The notes under the pieces are model-generated. The model had not been told where the DNA came from. It saw only the letters and a program-made list of their open reading frames with translations, and did not search any database. The position numbers were made by a program, and so were the translations under genes. This document shows positions 38,201-51,682 of a stretch of 64,000 nucleotides of DNA, one piece after another (position 1 is the stretch's first letter; each line of letters begins with the position of its first letter). Origin of the DNA: Osmia lignaria lignaria (taxonomy: Eukaryota; Arthropoda; Insecta; Hymenoptera; Megachilidae); NCBI RefSeq assembly GCF_051020975.1, contig NW_027478169.1, forward strand, positions 1,736,001 to 1,800,000, given 5' to 3'.

Positions 38201-41079
38201 CGAGATATATCAAGATATTTAAAAGTACCGAAGCCGCACCAACATAATAGAGATACAGAAACACCGTGGCCCCTTTCTTTGAGATAACTCTGCACTATTG
38301 CGACCTGCAAATGCCACTTCCAGCTTAGCTGTGCAGAAGAAGAACAACAAGAAGAAGAAATATCTCGAAATATGTCCGTCAGGCCCCTTCCCTTGAGATA
38401 AATCTGCAAATATCTCGGAAACGAAGCGAGCTATGGCAAAATGTCGACAGACCTTTTTTGTAGAGAATTAAGTTTCCTACTTTTTATCTTCTATGATATT
38501 TTTTGATCAGATGCGTAGTTCTCGAGATATATCAAGATATTTAAAAGTACCGAAGCCGCACCAACATAATAGAGATACAGAAACACCGTGGCCCCTTTCT
38601 TTGAGATAACTCTGCACTATTGCGACCTGCAAATGCCACTTCCAGCTTAGCTGTGCAGAAGAAGAACAACAAGAAGAAGAAATATCTGGAAATATGTCCG
38701 TTAGGCCCCTTCCCTTGAGATAAATCTGCAAATATCTCGGAAACGAAGCGAGCTATGGCAAAATGTCGACAGACCTTTTTTGTAGAGAATTAAGTTTCCT
38801 ACTTTTTATCTTCTATGATATTTTTTGATCAGATGCGTAGTTCTCGAGATATATCAAGATATTTAAAAGTTCCGAAGCCGCACCAACATAATAGAGATAC
38901 AGAAACACCGTGGCCCCTTTCTTTGAGATAACTCTGCACTATTGCGACCTGCAAATGCCACTTCCAGCTTAGCTGTGCAGAAGAAGAACAACAAGAAGAA
39001 GAAATATCTCGAAATATGTCCGTCAGGCCCCTTCCCTTGAGATAAATCTGCAAATATCTCGGAAACGAAGCGAGCTATGGCAAAATGTTAAGATACCTTT
39101 TTTGTAGAGAATTATGTTTCCTACAATTTACGTTCTCTGATATTTTTTGATCAGAAGCGTAGTTTTCGAGATATATCGAGATATTTAAAAGTTCCGAAGC
39201 CGCACCAACATAATAGAGATACAGAAACACCGTGGCCCCTTTCTTTGAGATAACTCTGCACTATTGCGACCTGCAAATGCCACTTCCAGCTTAGCTGTGC
39301 AGAAGAAGAACAACAAGAAGAAGAAATATCTCGAAATATGTCCGTTAGGCCCCTTCCCTTGAGATGAATCTGCAAATATCTCAGAAACGAAGCGAGCTAT
39401 GGCAAAATGTTAAGAGACCTTTTTTGTAGAGAATTAAGTTTCCTACTTTTTATCTTCTATGATATTTTTTGATCAGATGCGTAGTTCTCGAGATATATCA
39501 AGATATTTAAAAGTTCCGAAGCTGCACCAACATAATAGAGGTACAGAAACACCGTGGCTTCTTTCTTTGAGATAACTCTGCACTACTGCGAGCTGCAAAT
39601 GCCACTTCCAGCTTAGCTGTGCAGAAGAAGAACAACAAGAAGAAGAAATATCTCGAAATATGTCCGTCAGGCCACGTCCCTTGAGATAAATCTGCAAATA
39701 TCTCGGAAACGAAGCGAGCCATGGCAAAATGTTAAGAGACCTTTTTTGTAGAGAATTAAGTTTCCTACTTTTTATCTTCTATGATATTTTTTGATCAGAT
39801 GCGTAGTTCTCGAGATATATCAAGATATTTAAAAGTTCCGAAGCTGCACCAACATAATAGAGATACAGAGCCACCGTGGCCCCTTTCTTTGAGATAACTC
39901 TGCACTATTGCGACCTGCAAATGCCACTTCCAGCTTAGCTGTGCAGAAGAAGAACAACAAGAAGAAGAAATATCTCGAAATATGTCCGTCAGGCCCCTTC
40001 CCTTGAGATAAATCTGCAAATATCTCGGAAACGAAGCGAGCTATGGCAAAATGTTAAGATACCTTTTTTGTAGAGAATTACGTTTCCTACAATTTACGTT
40101 CTCTGATATTTTTTGATCAGATGCGTAGTTTTCGAGATATATCGAGATATTTAAAAGTTCCGAAGCCGCACCAACATAATAGAGATACAGAAACACCGTG
40201 GCCCCTTTCTTTGAGATAACTCTGCACTATTGCGACCTGCAAATGCCACTTCCAGCTTAGCTGTGCAGAAGAAGAACAACAAGAAGAAGAAATATCTCGA
40301 AATATGTCCGTCAGGCCCCTTCCCTTGAGATAAATCTGCAAATATCTCGGAAACGAAGCGAGCTATGGCAAAATGTCGACAGACCTTTTTTGTAGAGAAT
40401 TAAGTTTCCTACTTTTTATCTTCTATGATATTTTTTGATCAGATGCGTAGTTCTCGAGATATATCAAGATATTTAAAAGTACCGAAGCCGCACCAACATA
40501 ATAGAGATACAGAAACACCGTGGCCCCTTTCTTTGAGATAACTCTGCACTATTGCGACCTGCAAATGCCACTTCCAGCTTAGCTGTGCAGAAGAAGAACA
40601 ACAAGAAGAAGAAATATCTGGAAATATGTCCGTTAGGCCCCTTCCCTTGAGATAAATCTGCAAATATCTCGGAAACGAAGCGAGCTATGGCAAAATGTCG
40701 ACAGACCTTTTTTGTAGAGAATTAAGTTTCCTACTTTTTATCTTCTATGATATTTTTTGATCAGATGCGTAGTTCTCGAGATATATCAAGATATTTAAAA
40801 GTTCCGAAGCCGCACCAACATAATAGAGATACAGAAACACCGTGGCCCCTTTCTTTGAGATAACTCTGCACTATTGCGACCTGCAAATGCCACTTCCAGC
40901 TTAGCTGTGCAGAAGAAGAACAACAAGAAGAAGAAATATCTCGAAATATGTCCGTCAGGCCCCTTCCCTTGAGATAAATGTGCAAATATCTCGGAAACGA
41001 AGCGAGCTATGGCAAAATGTCGACAGACCTTTTTTGTAGAGAATTAAGTTTCCTACTTTTTATCTTCTATGATATTTTT

Positions 41080-41397
41080 TGATCAGATGCGTAGTTCTCG
41101 AGATATATCAAGATATTTAAAAGTTCCGAAGCCGCACCAACATAATAGAGATACAGAAACACCGTGGCCCCTTTGAGATAACTCTGCACTATTGCGAGCT
41201 GCAAATGCCACTTCCAGCTTAGCTGTGCAGAAGAAGAACAACAAGAAGAAGAAATATTTCGAAATATGTCCGTCAGGCCCCTTCCCTTGAGATAAATCTG
41301 CAAATATCTCGGAAACGAAGCGAGCTACGGCAAAATGTTAAGAGACCTTTTTTGTAGAAAATTAAGTTTCCTACTTTTTATGTTCTATGATATTTTT
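41080..41397 (+). repeat. 318-bp monomer 1 (CTTT deletion)
   Basis: CCCCTTTCTTTGAG is shortened to CCCCTTTGAG at 41,167-41,176, removing one of two tandem CTTT units inside sub-repeat 1. This copy reads AATAGAGATAC, unlike the other ten, which read AATAGAGGTAC. It is the leftmost 318-bp monomer. Confidence 0.92.
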
Positions 41398-42363
41398 TGA
41401 TCAGAAGCGTAGTTTTCGAGATATATCGAGATATTTAAAAGTTCCGAAGCCGCACCGACATAATAGCGATACAGAAACACCGTGGCCCCTTTCTTTGGGA
41501 TAACTCTGCACTATTGCGAGCTGGAAATGCCACTTCCAGTTTAGCTGTGCAGAAGAAGAACAACAAGAAGAAGAAATATCTCGAAATATGTCCGTTAGGC
41601 CCCTTCCCTTGAGATAAATCTGCAAATATCTCGGAAACGAAGCGAGCTATGGCAAAATGTCGACAGACCTTTTTTGTAGAGAATTAAGTTTCCTACTTTT
41701 TATCTTCTATGATATTTTTTGATCAGATGCGTAGTTCTCGAGATATATCAAGATATTTAAAAGTTCCGAAGCCGCACCAACATAATAGAGATACAGAAAC
41801 ACCGTGGCCCCTTTCTTTGAGATAACTCTGCACTATTGCGACCTGCAAATGCCACTTCCAGCTTAGCTGTGCAGAAGAAGAACAACAAGAAGAAGAAATA
41901 TCTCGAAATATGTCCGTCAGGCCCCTTCCCTTGAGATAAAACTGCAAATATCTCGGAAACGAAGCGAGCTATGGCAAAATGTTAAGATACCTTTTTTGTA
42001 GATAATTATGTTTCCTACAATTTACGTTCTCTGATATTTTTTGATCAGAAGCGTAGTTTTCGAGATATATCGAGATATTTAAAAGTTCCGAAGCCGCACC
42101 AACATAATAGAGATACAGAAACACCGTGGCCCCTTTCTTTGCGATAACTCTGCACTATTGCGACCTGCAAATGCCACTTCCAGCTTAGCTGTGCAGAAGA
42201 AGAACAACAAGAAGAAGAAATATCTCGAAATATGTCCGTCAGGCCCCTTCCCTTGAGATAAATCTGCAAATATCTCGGAAACGAAGCGAGCTATGGCCAA
42301 ATGTTAAGATACATTTTTTGTAGAGAATTAAGTTTCCTACTTTTTATGTTCTATGATATTTTT

Positions 42364-42681
42364 TGATCAGATGCGTAGTTCTCGAGATATATCAAGATAT
42401 TTAAAAGTTCCGAAGCCGCACCAACATAATAGAGGTACAGAAACACCGTGGCCCCTTTGAGATAACTCTGCACTATTGCGAGCTGCAAATGCCACTTCCA
42501 GCTTAGCTGTGCAGAAGAAGAACAACAAGAAGAAGAAATATTTCGAAATATGTCCGTCAGGCCCCTTCCCTTGAGATAAATCTGCAAATATCTCGGAAAC
42601 GAAGCGAGCTACGGCAAAATGTTAAGAGACCTTTTTTGTAGAAAATTAAGTTTCCTACTTTTTATGTTCTATGATATTTTT
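42364..42681 (+). repeat. 318-bp monomer 2
   Basis: Deletion at 42,452-42,461, with AATAGAGGTAC and TATTTCGAAATATG. Followed by the GCACCGACATAATAGCG monomer at 42,682. Confidence 0.92.
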
Positions 42682-44590
42682 TGATCAGAAGCGTAGTTTT
42701 CGAGATATATCGAGATATTTAAAAGTTCCGAAGCCGCACCGACATAATAGCGATACAGAAACACCGTGGCCCCTTTCTTTGGGATAACTCTGCACTATTG
42801 CGAGCTGGAAATGCCACTTCCAGTTTAGCTGTGCAGAAGAAGAACAACAAGAAGAAGAAATATCTCGAAATATGTCCGTCAGGACCCTTCCCTTGAGATA
42901 AATCTGCAAATATCTCGGAAACCAAGCGAGCTATGGCAAAACGTTGAGAGACCTTTTTTGTAGAGAATTAAGTTTCCTACTTTTTATGTTCTATGGTATT
43001 TTTTGATCAGATGCGTAGTTCTCGAGATATATCAAGATATTTAAAAGTTCCGAAGCTGCACCAACATAATAGAGATACAGAGCCACCGTGGCCCCTTTCT
43101 TTGAGATAACTCTGCACTAGTGCGAGCCGCAAATGCCACTTCCAGCTTAGCTGTGCAGAAGAAGAACAACAAGAAGAAGAAATATCTGGAAATATGTCCG
43201 TTAGGCCCCTTCCCTTGAGATATATCTGCAAATATCTCGGAAACGAAGCGAGGTACGGCAAAATGTTAAGAGACCTTTTTTGTAGAAAATTACGTTTCCT
43301 ACTTTTTATGTTCTATGATATTTTTTGATCAGAAGCGTAGTTTTCGAGATATATCGAGATATTTAAAAGTTCCGAAGCCGCACCGACATAATAGCGATAC
43401 AGAAACACCGTGGCCCCCTTCTTTGGGATAACTCTGCACTATTGCGAGCTGGAAATGCCACTTCCAGTTTAGCTGTGCAGAAGAAGAACAACAAGAAGAA
43501 GAAATATCTCGAAATATGTCCGTCAGGACCCTTCCCTTGAGATAAATCTGCAAATATCTCGGAAACCAAGCGAGCTATGGCAAAACGTTAAGAGACCTTT
43601 TTTGTAGGGAATTATGTTTGCTACAATTTATGTTCTATGATATTTTTTGATCAGAAGCGTAGTTTTCGAGATATATCGAGATATTTAAAAGTTCCGAAGC
43701 CGCACCAACATAATAGAGATAAAGAAACACCGTGGCCCCTTTCTTTGAGATAACTCTGCACTATTGCGACCTGCAAATGCCACTTCCAGCTTAGCTGTGC
43801 AGAAGAAGAACAACAAGAAGAAGAAATATCTCGAAATATGTCCGTCAGGCCCCTTCCCTTGAGATAAATCTGCAAATATCTCGGAAAGGAAGCGAGCTAT
43901 GGCAAAATGTTAAGATACCTTTTTTGTAGAGAATTCAGTTTCCTACTTTTTATGTTCTATGATATTTTTTGATCAGATGCGTAGTTCTCGAGATATATCA
44001 AGATATTTAAAAGTTCCGAAGCCGCACCAACATAATAGAGGTACAGAAACACCGTGGCCCCTTTGAGATAACTCTGCACTATTGCGAGCTGCAAATGCCA
44101 CTTCCAGCTTAGCTGTGCAGAAGAAGAACAACAAGAAGAAGAAATATTTCGAAATATGTCCGTCAGGCCCCTTCCCTTGAGATAAATCTGCAAATATCTC
44201 GGAAACGAAGCGAGCTACGGCAAAATGTTAAGAGACCTTTTTTGTAGAAAATTAAGTTTCCTACTTTTTATGTTCTATGATATTTTTTGATCAGAAGCGT
44301 AGTTTTCGAGATATATCGAGATATTTAAAAGTTCCGAAGCCGCACCGACATAATAGCGATACAGAAACACCGTGGCCCCTTTCTTTGGGATAACTCTGCA
44401 CTATTGCGAGCTGGAAATGCCACTTCCAGTTTAGCTGTGCAGAAGAAGAACAACCAGAAGAAGAAATATCTCGAAATATGTCCGTCAGGCCCCTTCCCTT
44501 GAGATAAAGCTGCAAATATCTCGGAAACGAAGCGAGCTATGGCAAAATGTTAAGAGACCTTTTTTGTAGAGAATTATGTTTCCTACAATT
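42682..44590 (+). repeat. Block repeated at 8,679 bp (51,361) and again at +9,323 bp (60,684)
   Basis: The variant CTATGGTATTTTTT at 42,991 recurs at 51,670 and near 60,993, and the following GAGGTACGGC, CCCCCTTCTTTGGG and GATAAAGAAACACC monomers keep the same order. 8,679 equals 27 monomers minus 15 bp. This is a third, partial relative of the 29-monomer unit. Confidence 0.8.
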
Positions 44591-44931
44591 TACGTTCTCT
44601 GATATTTTTTGATCAGAAGCGTAGTTTTCGAGATATATCGAGATATTTAAAAGTTCCGAAGCCGCACCAACATAATAGAGATAAAGAAACACCGTGGCCC
44701 CTTTCTTTGAGATAACTCTGCACTATTGCGACCTGCAAATGCCACTTCCAGCTTAGCTGTGCAGAAGAAGAACAACAAGAAGAAGAAATATCTGGAAATA
44801 TGTCCGTTAGGCCCCTTCCCTTGAGATATATCTGCAAATATCTCGGAAACGAAGCGAGGTACGGCAAAATGTTAAGAGACCTTTTTTGTAGAAAATTACG
44901 TTTCCTACTTTTTATGTTCTATGATATTTTT
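43326..44931 (+). repeat. Five-monomer nested repeat (1,606 bp), copy 1
   Basis: Markers CCCCCTTCTTTGGG, GATAAAGAAAC, GAATTCAGTTTCC and AACCAGAAGAAG recur 1,606 bp later (5 x 322 minus 4). The next unit starts at 44,932. Confidence 0.75.
43970..44287 (+). repeat. 318-bp monomer 3
   Basis: Deletion at 44,067-44,076. Preceded by GAATTCAGTTTCC, a marker shared with the copies at 45.5, 52.6 and 54.8 kb. Confidence 0.92.
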
Positions 44932-46537
44932 TGATCAGAAGCGTAGTTTTCGAGATATATCGAGATATTTAAAAGTTCCGAAGCCGCACCGACATAATAG
45001 CGATACAGAAACACCGTGGCCCCCTTCTTTGGGATAACTCTGCACTATTGCGAGCTGGAAATGCCACTTCCAGTTTAGCTGTGCAGAAGAAGAACAACAA
45101 GAAGAAGAAATATCTCGAAATATGTCCGTCAGGACCCTTCCCTTGAGATAAATCTGCAAATATCTCGGAAACCAAGCGAGCTATGGCAAAACGTTAAGAG
45201 ACCTTTTTTGTAGGGAATTATGTTTGCTACAATTTATGTTCTATGATATTTTTTGATCAGAAGCGTAGTTTTCGAGATATATCGAGATATTTAAAAGTTC
45301 CGAAGCCGCACCAACATAATAGAGATAAAGAAACACCGTGGCCCCTTTCTTTGAGATAACTCTGCACTATTGCGACCTGCAAATGCCACTTCCAGCTTAG
45401 CTGTGCAGAAGAAGAACAACAAGAAGAAGAAATATCTCGAAATATGTCCGTCAGGCCCCTTCCCTTGAGATAAATCTGCAAATATCTCGGAAAGGAAGCG
45501 AGCTATGGCAAAATGTTAAGATACCTTTTTTGTAGAGAATTCAGTTTCCTACTTTTTATGTTCTATGATATTTTTTGATCAGATGCGTAGTTCTCGAGAT
45601 ATATCAAGATATTTAAAAGTTCCGAAGCCGCACCAACATAATAGAGGTACAGAAACACCGTGGCCCCTTTGAGATAACTCTGCACTATTGCGAGCTGCAA
45701 ATGCCACTTCCAGCTTAGCTGTGCAGAAGAAGAACAACAAGAAGAAGAAATATTTCGAAATATGTCCGTCAGGCCCCTTCCCTTGAGATAAATCTGCAAA
45801 TATCTCGGAAACGAAGCGAGCTACGGCAAAATGTTAAGAGACCTTTTTTGTAGAAAATTAAGTTTCCTACTTTTTATGTTCTATGATATTTTTTGATCAG
45901 AAGCGTAGTTTTCGAGATATATCGAGATATTTAAAAGTTCCGAAGCCGCACCGACATAATAGCGATACAGAAACACCGTGGCCCCTTTCTTTGGGATAAC
46001 TCTGCACTATTGCGAGCTGGAAATGCCACTTCCAGTTTAGCTGTGCAGAAGAAGAACAACCAGAAGAAGAAATATCTCGAAATATGTCCGTCAGGCCCCT
46101 TCCCTTGAGATAAAGCTGCAAATATCTCGGAAACGAAGCGAGCTATGGCAAAATGTTAAGAGACCTTTTTTGTAGAGAATTATGTTTCCTACAATTTACG
46201 TTCTCTGATATTTTTTGATCAGAAGCGTAGTTTTCGAGATATATCGAGATATTTAAAAGTTCCGAAGCCGCACCAACATAATAGAGATAAAGAAACACCG
46301 TGGCCCCTTTCTTTGAGATAACTCTGCACTATTGCGACCTGCAAATGCCACTTCCAGCTTAGCTGTGCAGAAGAAGAACAACAAGAAGAAGAAATATCTC
46401 GAAATATGTCCGTTAGGCCCCTTCCCTTGAGATGAATCTGCAAATATCTCAGAAACGAAGCGAGCTATGGCAAAATGTTAAGAGACCTTTTTTGTAGAGA
46501 ATTAAGTTTCCTACTTTTTACCTTCTATGATATTTTT
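44932..46537 (+). repeat. Five-monomer nested repeat (1,606 bp), copy 2
   Basis: Contains the same ordered markers as 43,326-44,931. The last monomer differs: it continues as a CTCAGAAACG type with TTTTACCTTC, where the first copy ends in an ATATCTGGAAATATG type. Confidence 0.72.
45576..45893 (+). repeat. 318-bp monomer 4
   Basis: Deletion at 45,664-45,673. Lies 1,606 bp after monomer 3 and 9,323 bp before monomer 8. Confidence 0.92.
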
Positions 46538-48469
46538 TGATCAGATGCGTAGTTCTCGAGATATATCAAGATATTTAAAAGTTCCGAAGCTGCACCAACA
46601 TAATAGAGGTACAGAAACACCGTGGCCTCTTTCTTTGAGATAACTCTGCACTATTGCGAGCTGCAAATGCCACTTCCAGCTTAGCTGTGCAGAAGAAGAA
46701 CAACAAGAAGAAGAAATATCTCGAAATATGTCCGTCAGGCCACGTCCCTTGAGATAAATCTGCAAATATCTCGGAAACGAAGCGAGCCATGGCAAAATGT
46801 TAAGAGACCTTTTTTGTAGAGAATTAAGTTTCCTACTTTTTATCTTCTATGATATTTTTTGATCAGATGCGTAGTTCTCGAGATATATCAAGATATTTAA
46901 AAGTTCCGAAGCTGCACCAACATAATAGAGATACAGAGCCACCGTGGCCCCTTTCTTTGAGATAACTCTGCACTATTGCGACCTGCAAATGCCACTTCCA
47001 GCTTAGCTGTGCAGAAGAAGAACAACAAGAAGAAGAAATATCTCGAAATATGTCCGTCAGGCCCCTTCCCTTGAGATAAATCTGCAAATATCTCGGAAAC
47101 GAAGCGAGCTATGGCAAAATGTTAAGATACCTTTTTTGTAGAGAATTATGTTTCCTACAATTTACGTTCTCCGATATTTTTTGATCAGATGCGTAGTTTT
47201 CGAGATATATCGAGATATTTAAAAGTTCCGAAGCCGCACCAACATAATAGAGATACAGAAACACCGTGGCCCCTTTCTTTGAGATAACTCTGCACTATTG
47301 CGACCTGCAAATGCCACTTCCAGCTTAGCTGTGCAGAAGAAGAACAACAAGAAGAAGAAATATCTCGAAATATGTCCGTCAGGCCCCTTCCCTTGAGATA
47401 AATCTGCAAATATCTCGGAAACGAAGCGAGCTATGGCAAAATGTCGACAGACCTTTTTTGTAGAGAATTAAGTTTCCTACTTTTTATCTTCTATGATATT
47501 TTTTGATCAGATGCGTAGTTCTCGAGATATATCAAGATATTTAAAAGTACCGAAGCCGCACCAACATAATAGAGATACAGAAACACCGTGGCCCCTTTCT
47601 TTGAGATAACTCTGCACTATTGCGACCTGCAAATGCCACTTCCAGCTTAGCTGTGCAGAAGAAGAACAACAAGAAGAAGAAATATCTGGAAATATGTCCG
47701 TTAGGCCCCTTCCCTTGAGATATATCTGCAAATATCTCGGAAACGAAGCGAGGTACGGCAAAATGTTAAGAGACCTTTTTTGTAGAAAATTACGTTTCCT
47801 ACTTTTTATGTTCTATGATATTTTTTGATCAGAAGCGTAGTTTTCGAGATATATCGAGATATTTAAAAGTTCCGAAGCCGCACCGACATAATAGCGATAC
47901 AGAAACACCGTGGCCCCCTTCTTTGGGATAACTCTGCACTATTGCGAGCTGGAAATGCCACTTCCAGTTTAGCTGTGCAGAAGAAGAACAACAAGAAGAA
48001 GAAATATCTCGAAATATGTCCGTCAGGACCCTTCCCTTGAGATAAATCTGCAAATATCTCGGAAACCAAGCGAGCTATGGCAAAACGTTAAGAGACCTTT
48101 TTTGTAGGGAATTATGTTTGCTACAATTTATGTTCTATGATATTTTTTGATCAGAAGCGTAGTTTTCGAGATATATCGAGATATTTAAAAGTTCCGAAGC
48201 CGCACCAACATAATAGAGATAAAGAAACACCGTGGCCCCTTTCTTTGAGATAACTCTGCACTATTGCGACCTGCAAATGCCACTTCCAGCTTAGCTGTGC
48301 AGAAGAAGAACAACAAGAAGAAGAAATATCTCGAAATATGTCCGTCAGGCCCCTTCCCTTGAGATAAATCTGCAAATATCTCGGAAAGGAAGCGAGCTAT
48401 GGCAAAATGTTAAGATACCTTTTTTGTAGAGAATTAAGTTTCCTACTTTTTATGTAGTATGATATTTTT

Positions 48470-48787
48470 TGATCAGATGCGTAGTTCTCGAGATATATCA
48501 AGATATTTAAAAGTTCCGAAGCCGCACCAACATAATAGAGGTACAGAAACACCGTGGCCCCTTTGAGATAACTCTGCACTATTGCGAGCTGCAAATGCCA
48601 CTTCCAGCTTAGCTGTGCAGAAGAAGAACAACAAGAAGAAGAAATATTTCGAAATATGTCCGTCAGGCCCCTTCCCTTGAGATAAATCTGCAAATATCTC
48701 GGAAACGAAGCGAGCCATGGCAAAATGTTAAGAGACCTTTTTTGTAGAGAATTAAGTTTCCTACTTTTTACCTTCTATGATATTTTT
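48470..48787 (+). repeat. 318-bp monomer 5
   Basis: Deletion at 48,567-48,576. Preceded by the private TATGTAGTATGATA variant at 48,451 and followed by GCGAGCCATGG instead of GCGAGCTACGG, so its right end was replaced by a different subtype. Confidence 0.92.
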
Positions 48788-50719
48788 TGATCAGATGCGT
48801 AGTTCTCGAGATATATCAAGATATTTAAAAGTTCCGAAGCTGCACCAACATAATAGAGATACAGAGCCACCGTGGCCCCTTTCTTTGAGATAACTCTGCA
48901 CTAGTGCGAGCCGCAAATGCCACTTCCAGCTTAGCTGTGCAGAAGAAGAACAACAAGAAGAAGAAATATCTGGAAATATGTCCGTTAGGCCCCTTCCCTT
49001 GAGATAAATCTGCAAATATCTCGGAAACGAAGCGAGCTATGGCAAAATGTCGACAGACCTTTTTTGTAGAGAATTAAGTTTCCTACTTTTTATCTTCTAT
49101 GATATTTTTTGATCAGATGCGTAGTTCTCGAGATATATCAAGATATTTAAAAGTTCCGAAGCCGCACCAACATAATAGAGATACAGAAACACCGTGGCCC
49201 CTTTCTTTGAGATAACTCTGCACTATTGCGACCTGCAAATGCCACTTCCAGCTTAGCTGTGCAGAAGAAGAACAACAAGAAGAAGAAATATCTCGAAATA
49301 TGTCCGTCAGGCCCCTTCCCTTGAGATAAATCTGCAAATATCTCGGAAACGAAGCGAGCTATGGCAAAATGTTAAGATACCTTTTTTGTAGAGAATTATG
49401 TTTCCTACAATTTACGTTCTCTGATATTTTTTGATCAGAAGCGTAGTTTTCGAGATATATCGAGATATTTAAAAGTTCCGAAGCCGCACCAACATAATAG
49501 AGATACAGAAACACCGTGGCCCCTTTCTTTGAGATAACTCTGCACTATTGCGACCTGCAAATGCCACTTCCAGCTTAGCTGTGCAGAAGAAGAACAACAA
49601 GAAGAAGAAATATCTCGAAATATGTCCGTCAGGCCCCTTCCCTTGAGATAAATCTGCAAATATCTCGGAAACAAAGCGAGCTATGGCAAAATGTTAAGAT
49701 ACATTTTTTGTAGAGAATTAAGTTTCCTACTTTTTATGTTCTATGATATTTTTTGATCAGATGCGTAGTTCTCGAGATATATCAAGATATTTAAAAGCTC
49801 CGAAGCCGCACCAACATAATAGAGGTACAGAAACACCGTGGCCCGTTTCTTTGAGATAACTCTGCACTATTGCCAGCTGCAAATGCCACTTCCAGCTTAG
49901 CTGTGCAGAAGAAGAACAACAAGAAGAAGAAATATCTCGAAATATGTCCGTCAGGAACCTTCCCTTGAGATAAATCTGCAAATATCTCGGAAACCAAGCG
50001 AGCTATGGCAAAACGTTAAGAGACCTTTTTTGTAGAGAATTATGTTTGCTACAATTTATGTTCTATGATATTTTTTGATCAGAAGCGTAGTTTTCGAGCT
50101 ATATCGAGATATTTAAAAGTTCCGAAGCCGCACCAACATAATAGAGATACAGAAACACCGTGGCCCCTTTCTTTGAGATAACTCTGCACTATTGCGAGCT
50201 GCAAATGCCACTTCCAGCTTAACTGTGCAGAAGAAGAACAACCAGAAGAAGAAATATCTCGAAATATGTCCGTCAGGCCCCTTCCCTTGAGATAAATCTG
50301 CAAATATCTCGGAAACGAAGCGAGCTATGGCAAAATGTCGACAGACCTTTTTTGTAGAGAATTAAGTTTCCTACTTTTTATCTTCTATGATATTTTTTGA
50401 TCAGATGCGTAGTTCTCGAGATATATCAAGATATTTAAAAGTTCCGAAGCCGCACCAACATAATAGAGATACAGAAACACCGTGGCCCCTTTCTTTGAGA
50501 TAACTCTGCACTATTGCGACCTGCAAATGCCACTTCCAGCTTAGCTGTGCAGAAGAAGAACAACAAGAAGAAGAAATATCTCGAAATATGTCCGTCAGGC
50601 CCCTTCCCTTGAGATAAAACTGCAAATATCTCGGAAACGAAGCGAGCTATGGCAAAATGTTAAGATACCTTTTTTGTAGATAATTATGTTTCCTACAATT
50701 TACGTTCTCTGATATTTTT

Positions 50720-51042
50720 TGATCAGAAGCGTAGTTCTCGAGATATATCAAGATATTTAAAAGTTCCGACGCCGCACCAACATAATAGAGATACAGAAAC
50801 ACCGTGGCCCCTTTCTTTGAGATAAAGTCTGCACTATTGCGACCTGCAAATGCCACTTCCAGCTTAGCTGTGCAGAAGAAGAACAACAAGAAGAAGAAAT
50901 ATCTCGAAATATGTCCGTCAGGCCCCTTCCCTTGAGATAAATCTGCAGATATCTCGGAAAGGAAGCGAGCTATGGCAAAATGTTAAGATACCTTTTTTGT
51001 AGGGAATTAAGTTTCCTACTTTTTATGTTCTATGATATTTTT
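50720..51042 (+). repeat. 323-bp A/B recombinant monomer with 1-bp insertion, copy 1
   Basis: GAGATAACTCTGC becomes GAGATAAAGTCTGC at 50,821. The left flank is type A (AATTATGTTTCC, GATCAGAAGCG) but the body switches to type B (TTCTCGAG, ATATCAAGATA), so it is a recombinant. It also carries CCGACGCCGC and CTGCAGATATC. Confidence 0.88.
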
Positions 51043-51360
51043 TGATCAGATGCGTAGTTCTCGAGATATATCAAGATATTTAAAAGTTCCGAAGCCGCAC
51101 CAACATAATAGAGGTACAGAAACACCGTGGCCCCTTTGAGATAACTCTGCACTATTGCGAGCTGCAAATGCCACTTCCAGCTTAGCTGTGCAGAAGAAGA
51201 ACAACAAGAAGAAGAAATATTTCGAAATATGTCCGTCAGGCCCCTTCCCTTGAGATAAATCTGCAAATATCTCGGAAACGAAGCGAGCTACGGCAAAATG
51301 TTAAGAGACCTTTTTTGTAGAAAATTAAGTTTCCTACTTTTTATGTTCTATGATATTTTT
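51043..51360 (+). repeat. 318-bp monomer 6
   Basis: Deletion at 51,130-51,139. It directly follows the 323-bp monomer. Confidence 0.92.
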
Positions 51361-51682
51361 TGATCAGAAGCGTAGTTTTCGAGATATATCGAGATATTTA
51401 AAAGTTCCGAAGCCGCACCGACATAATAGCGATACAGAAACACCGTGGCCCCTTTCTTTGGGATAACTCTGCACTATTGCGAGCTGGAAATGCCACTTCC
51501 AGTTTAGCTGTGCAGAAGAAGAACAACAAGAAGAAGAAATATCTCGAAATATGTCCGTCAGGACCCTTCCCTTGAGATAAATCTGCAAATATCTCGGAAA
51601 CCAAGCGAGCTATGGCAAAACGTTGAGAGACCTTTTTTGTAGAGAATTAAGTTTCCTACTTTTTATGTTCTATGGTATTTTT

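Larger units (their letters stand above)
26900..41060 (+). repeat. Domain IV: most homogeneous segment
   Basis: Nearly every monomer reads GCGACCTGCAAATGCC, and most junctions read either TGTCGACAGACC with AATTAAGTTTCC or TTAAGATACC with AATTATGTTTCC and ACGTTCTCTGATA. Successive monomers are often identical apart from these haplotype blocks. A run of near-identical type B monomers fills about 36.9-39.1 kb. No length change at all occurs in this domain, so every monomer is 322 bp. Confidence 0.75.

Noticed and set aside
48397..48723. 108-codon minus-strand frame, repeated at 57,720-58,046
   Set aside because: It is a by-product of the CTTT deletion joining two frames. Its second copy exists because the 29-monomer unit was duplicated, not through coding selection.
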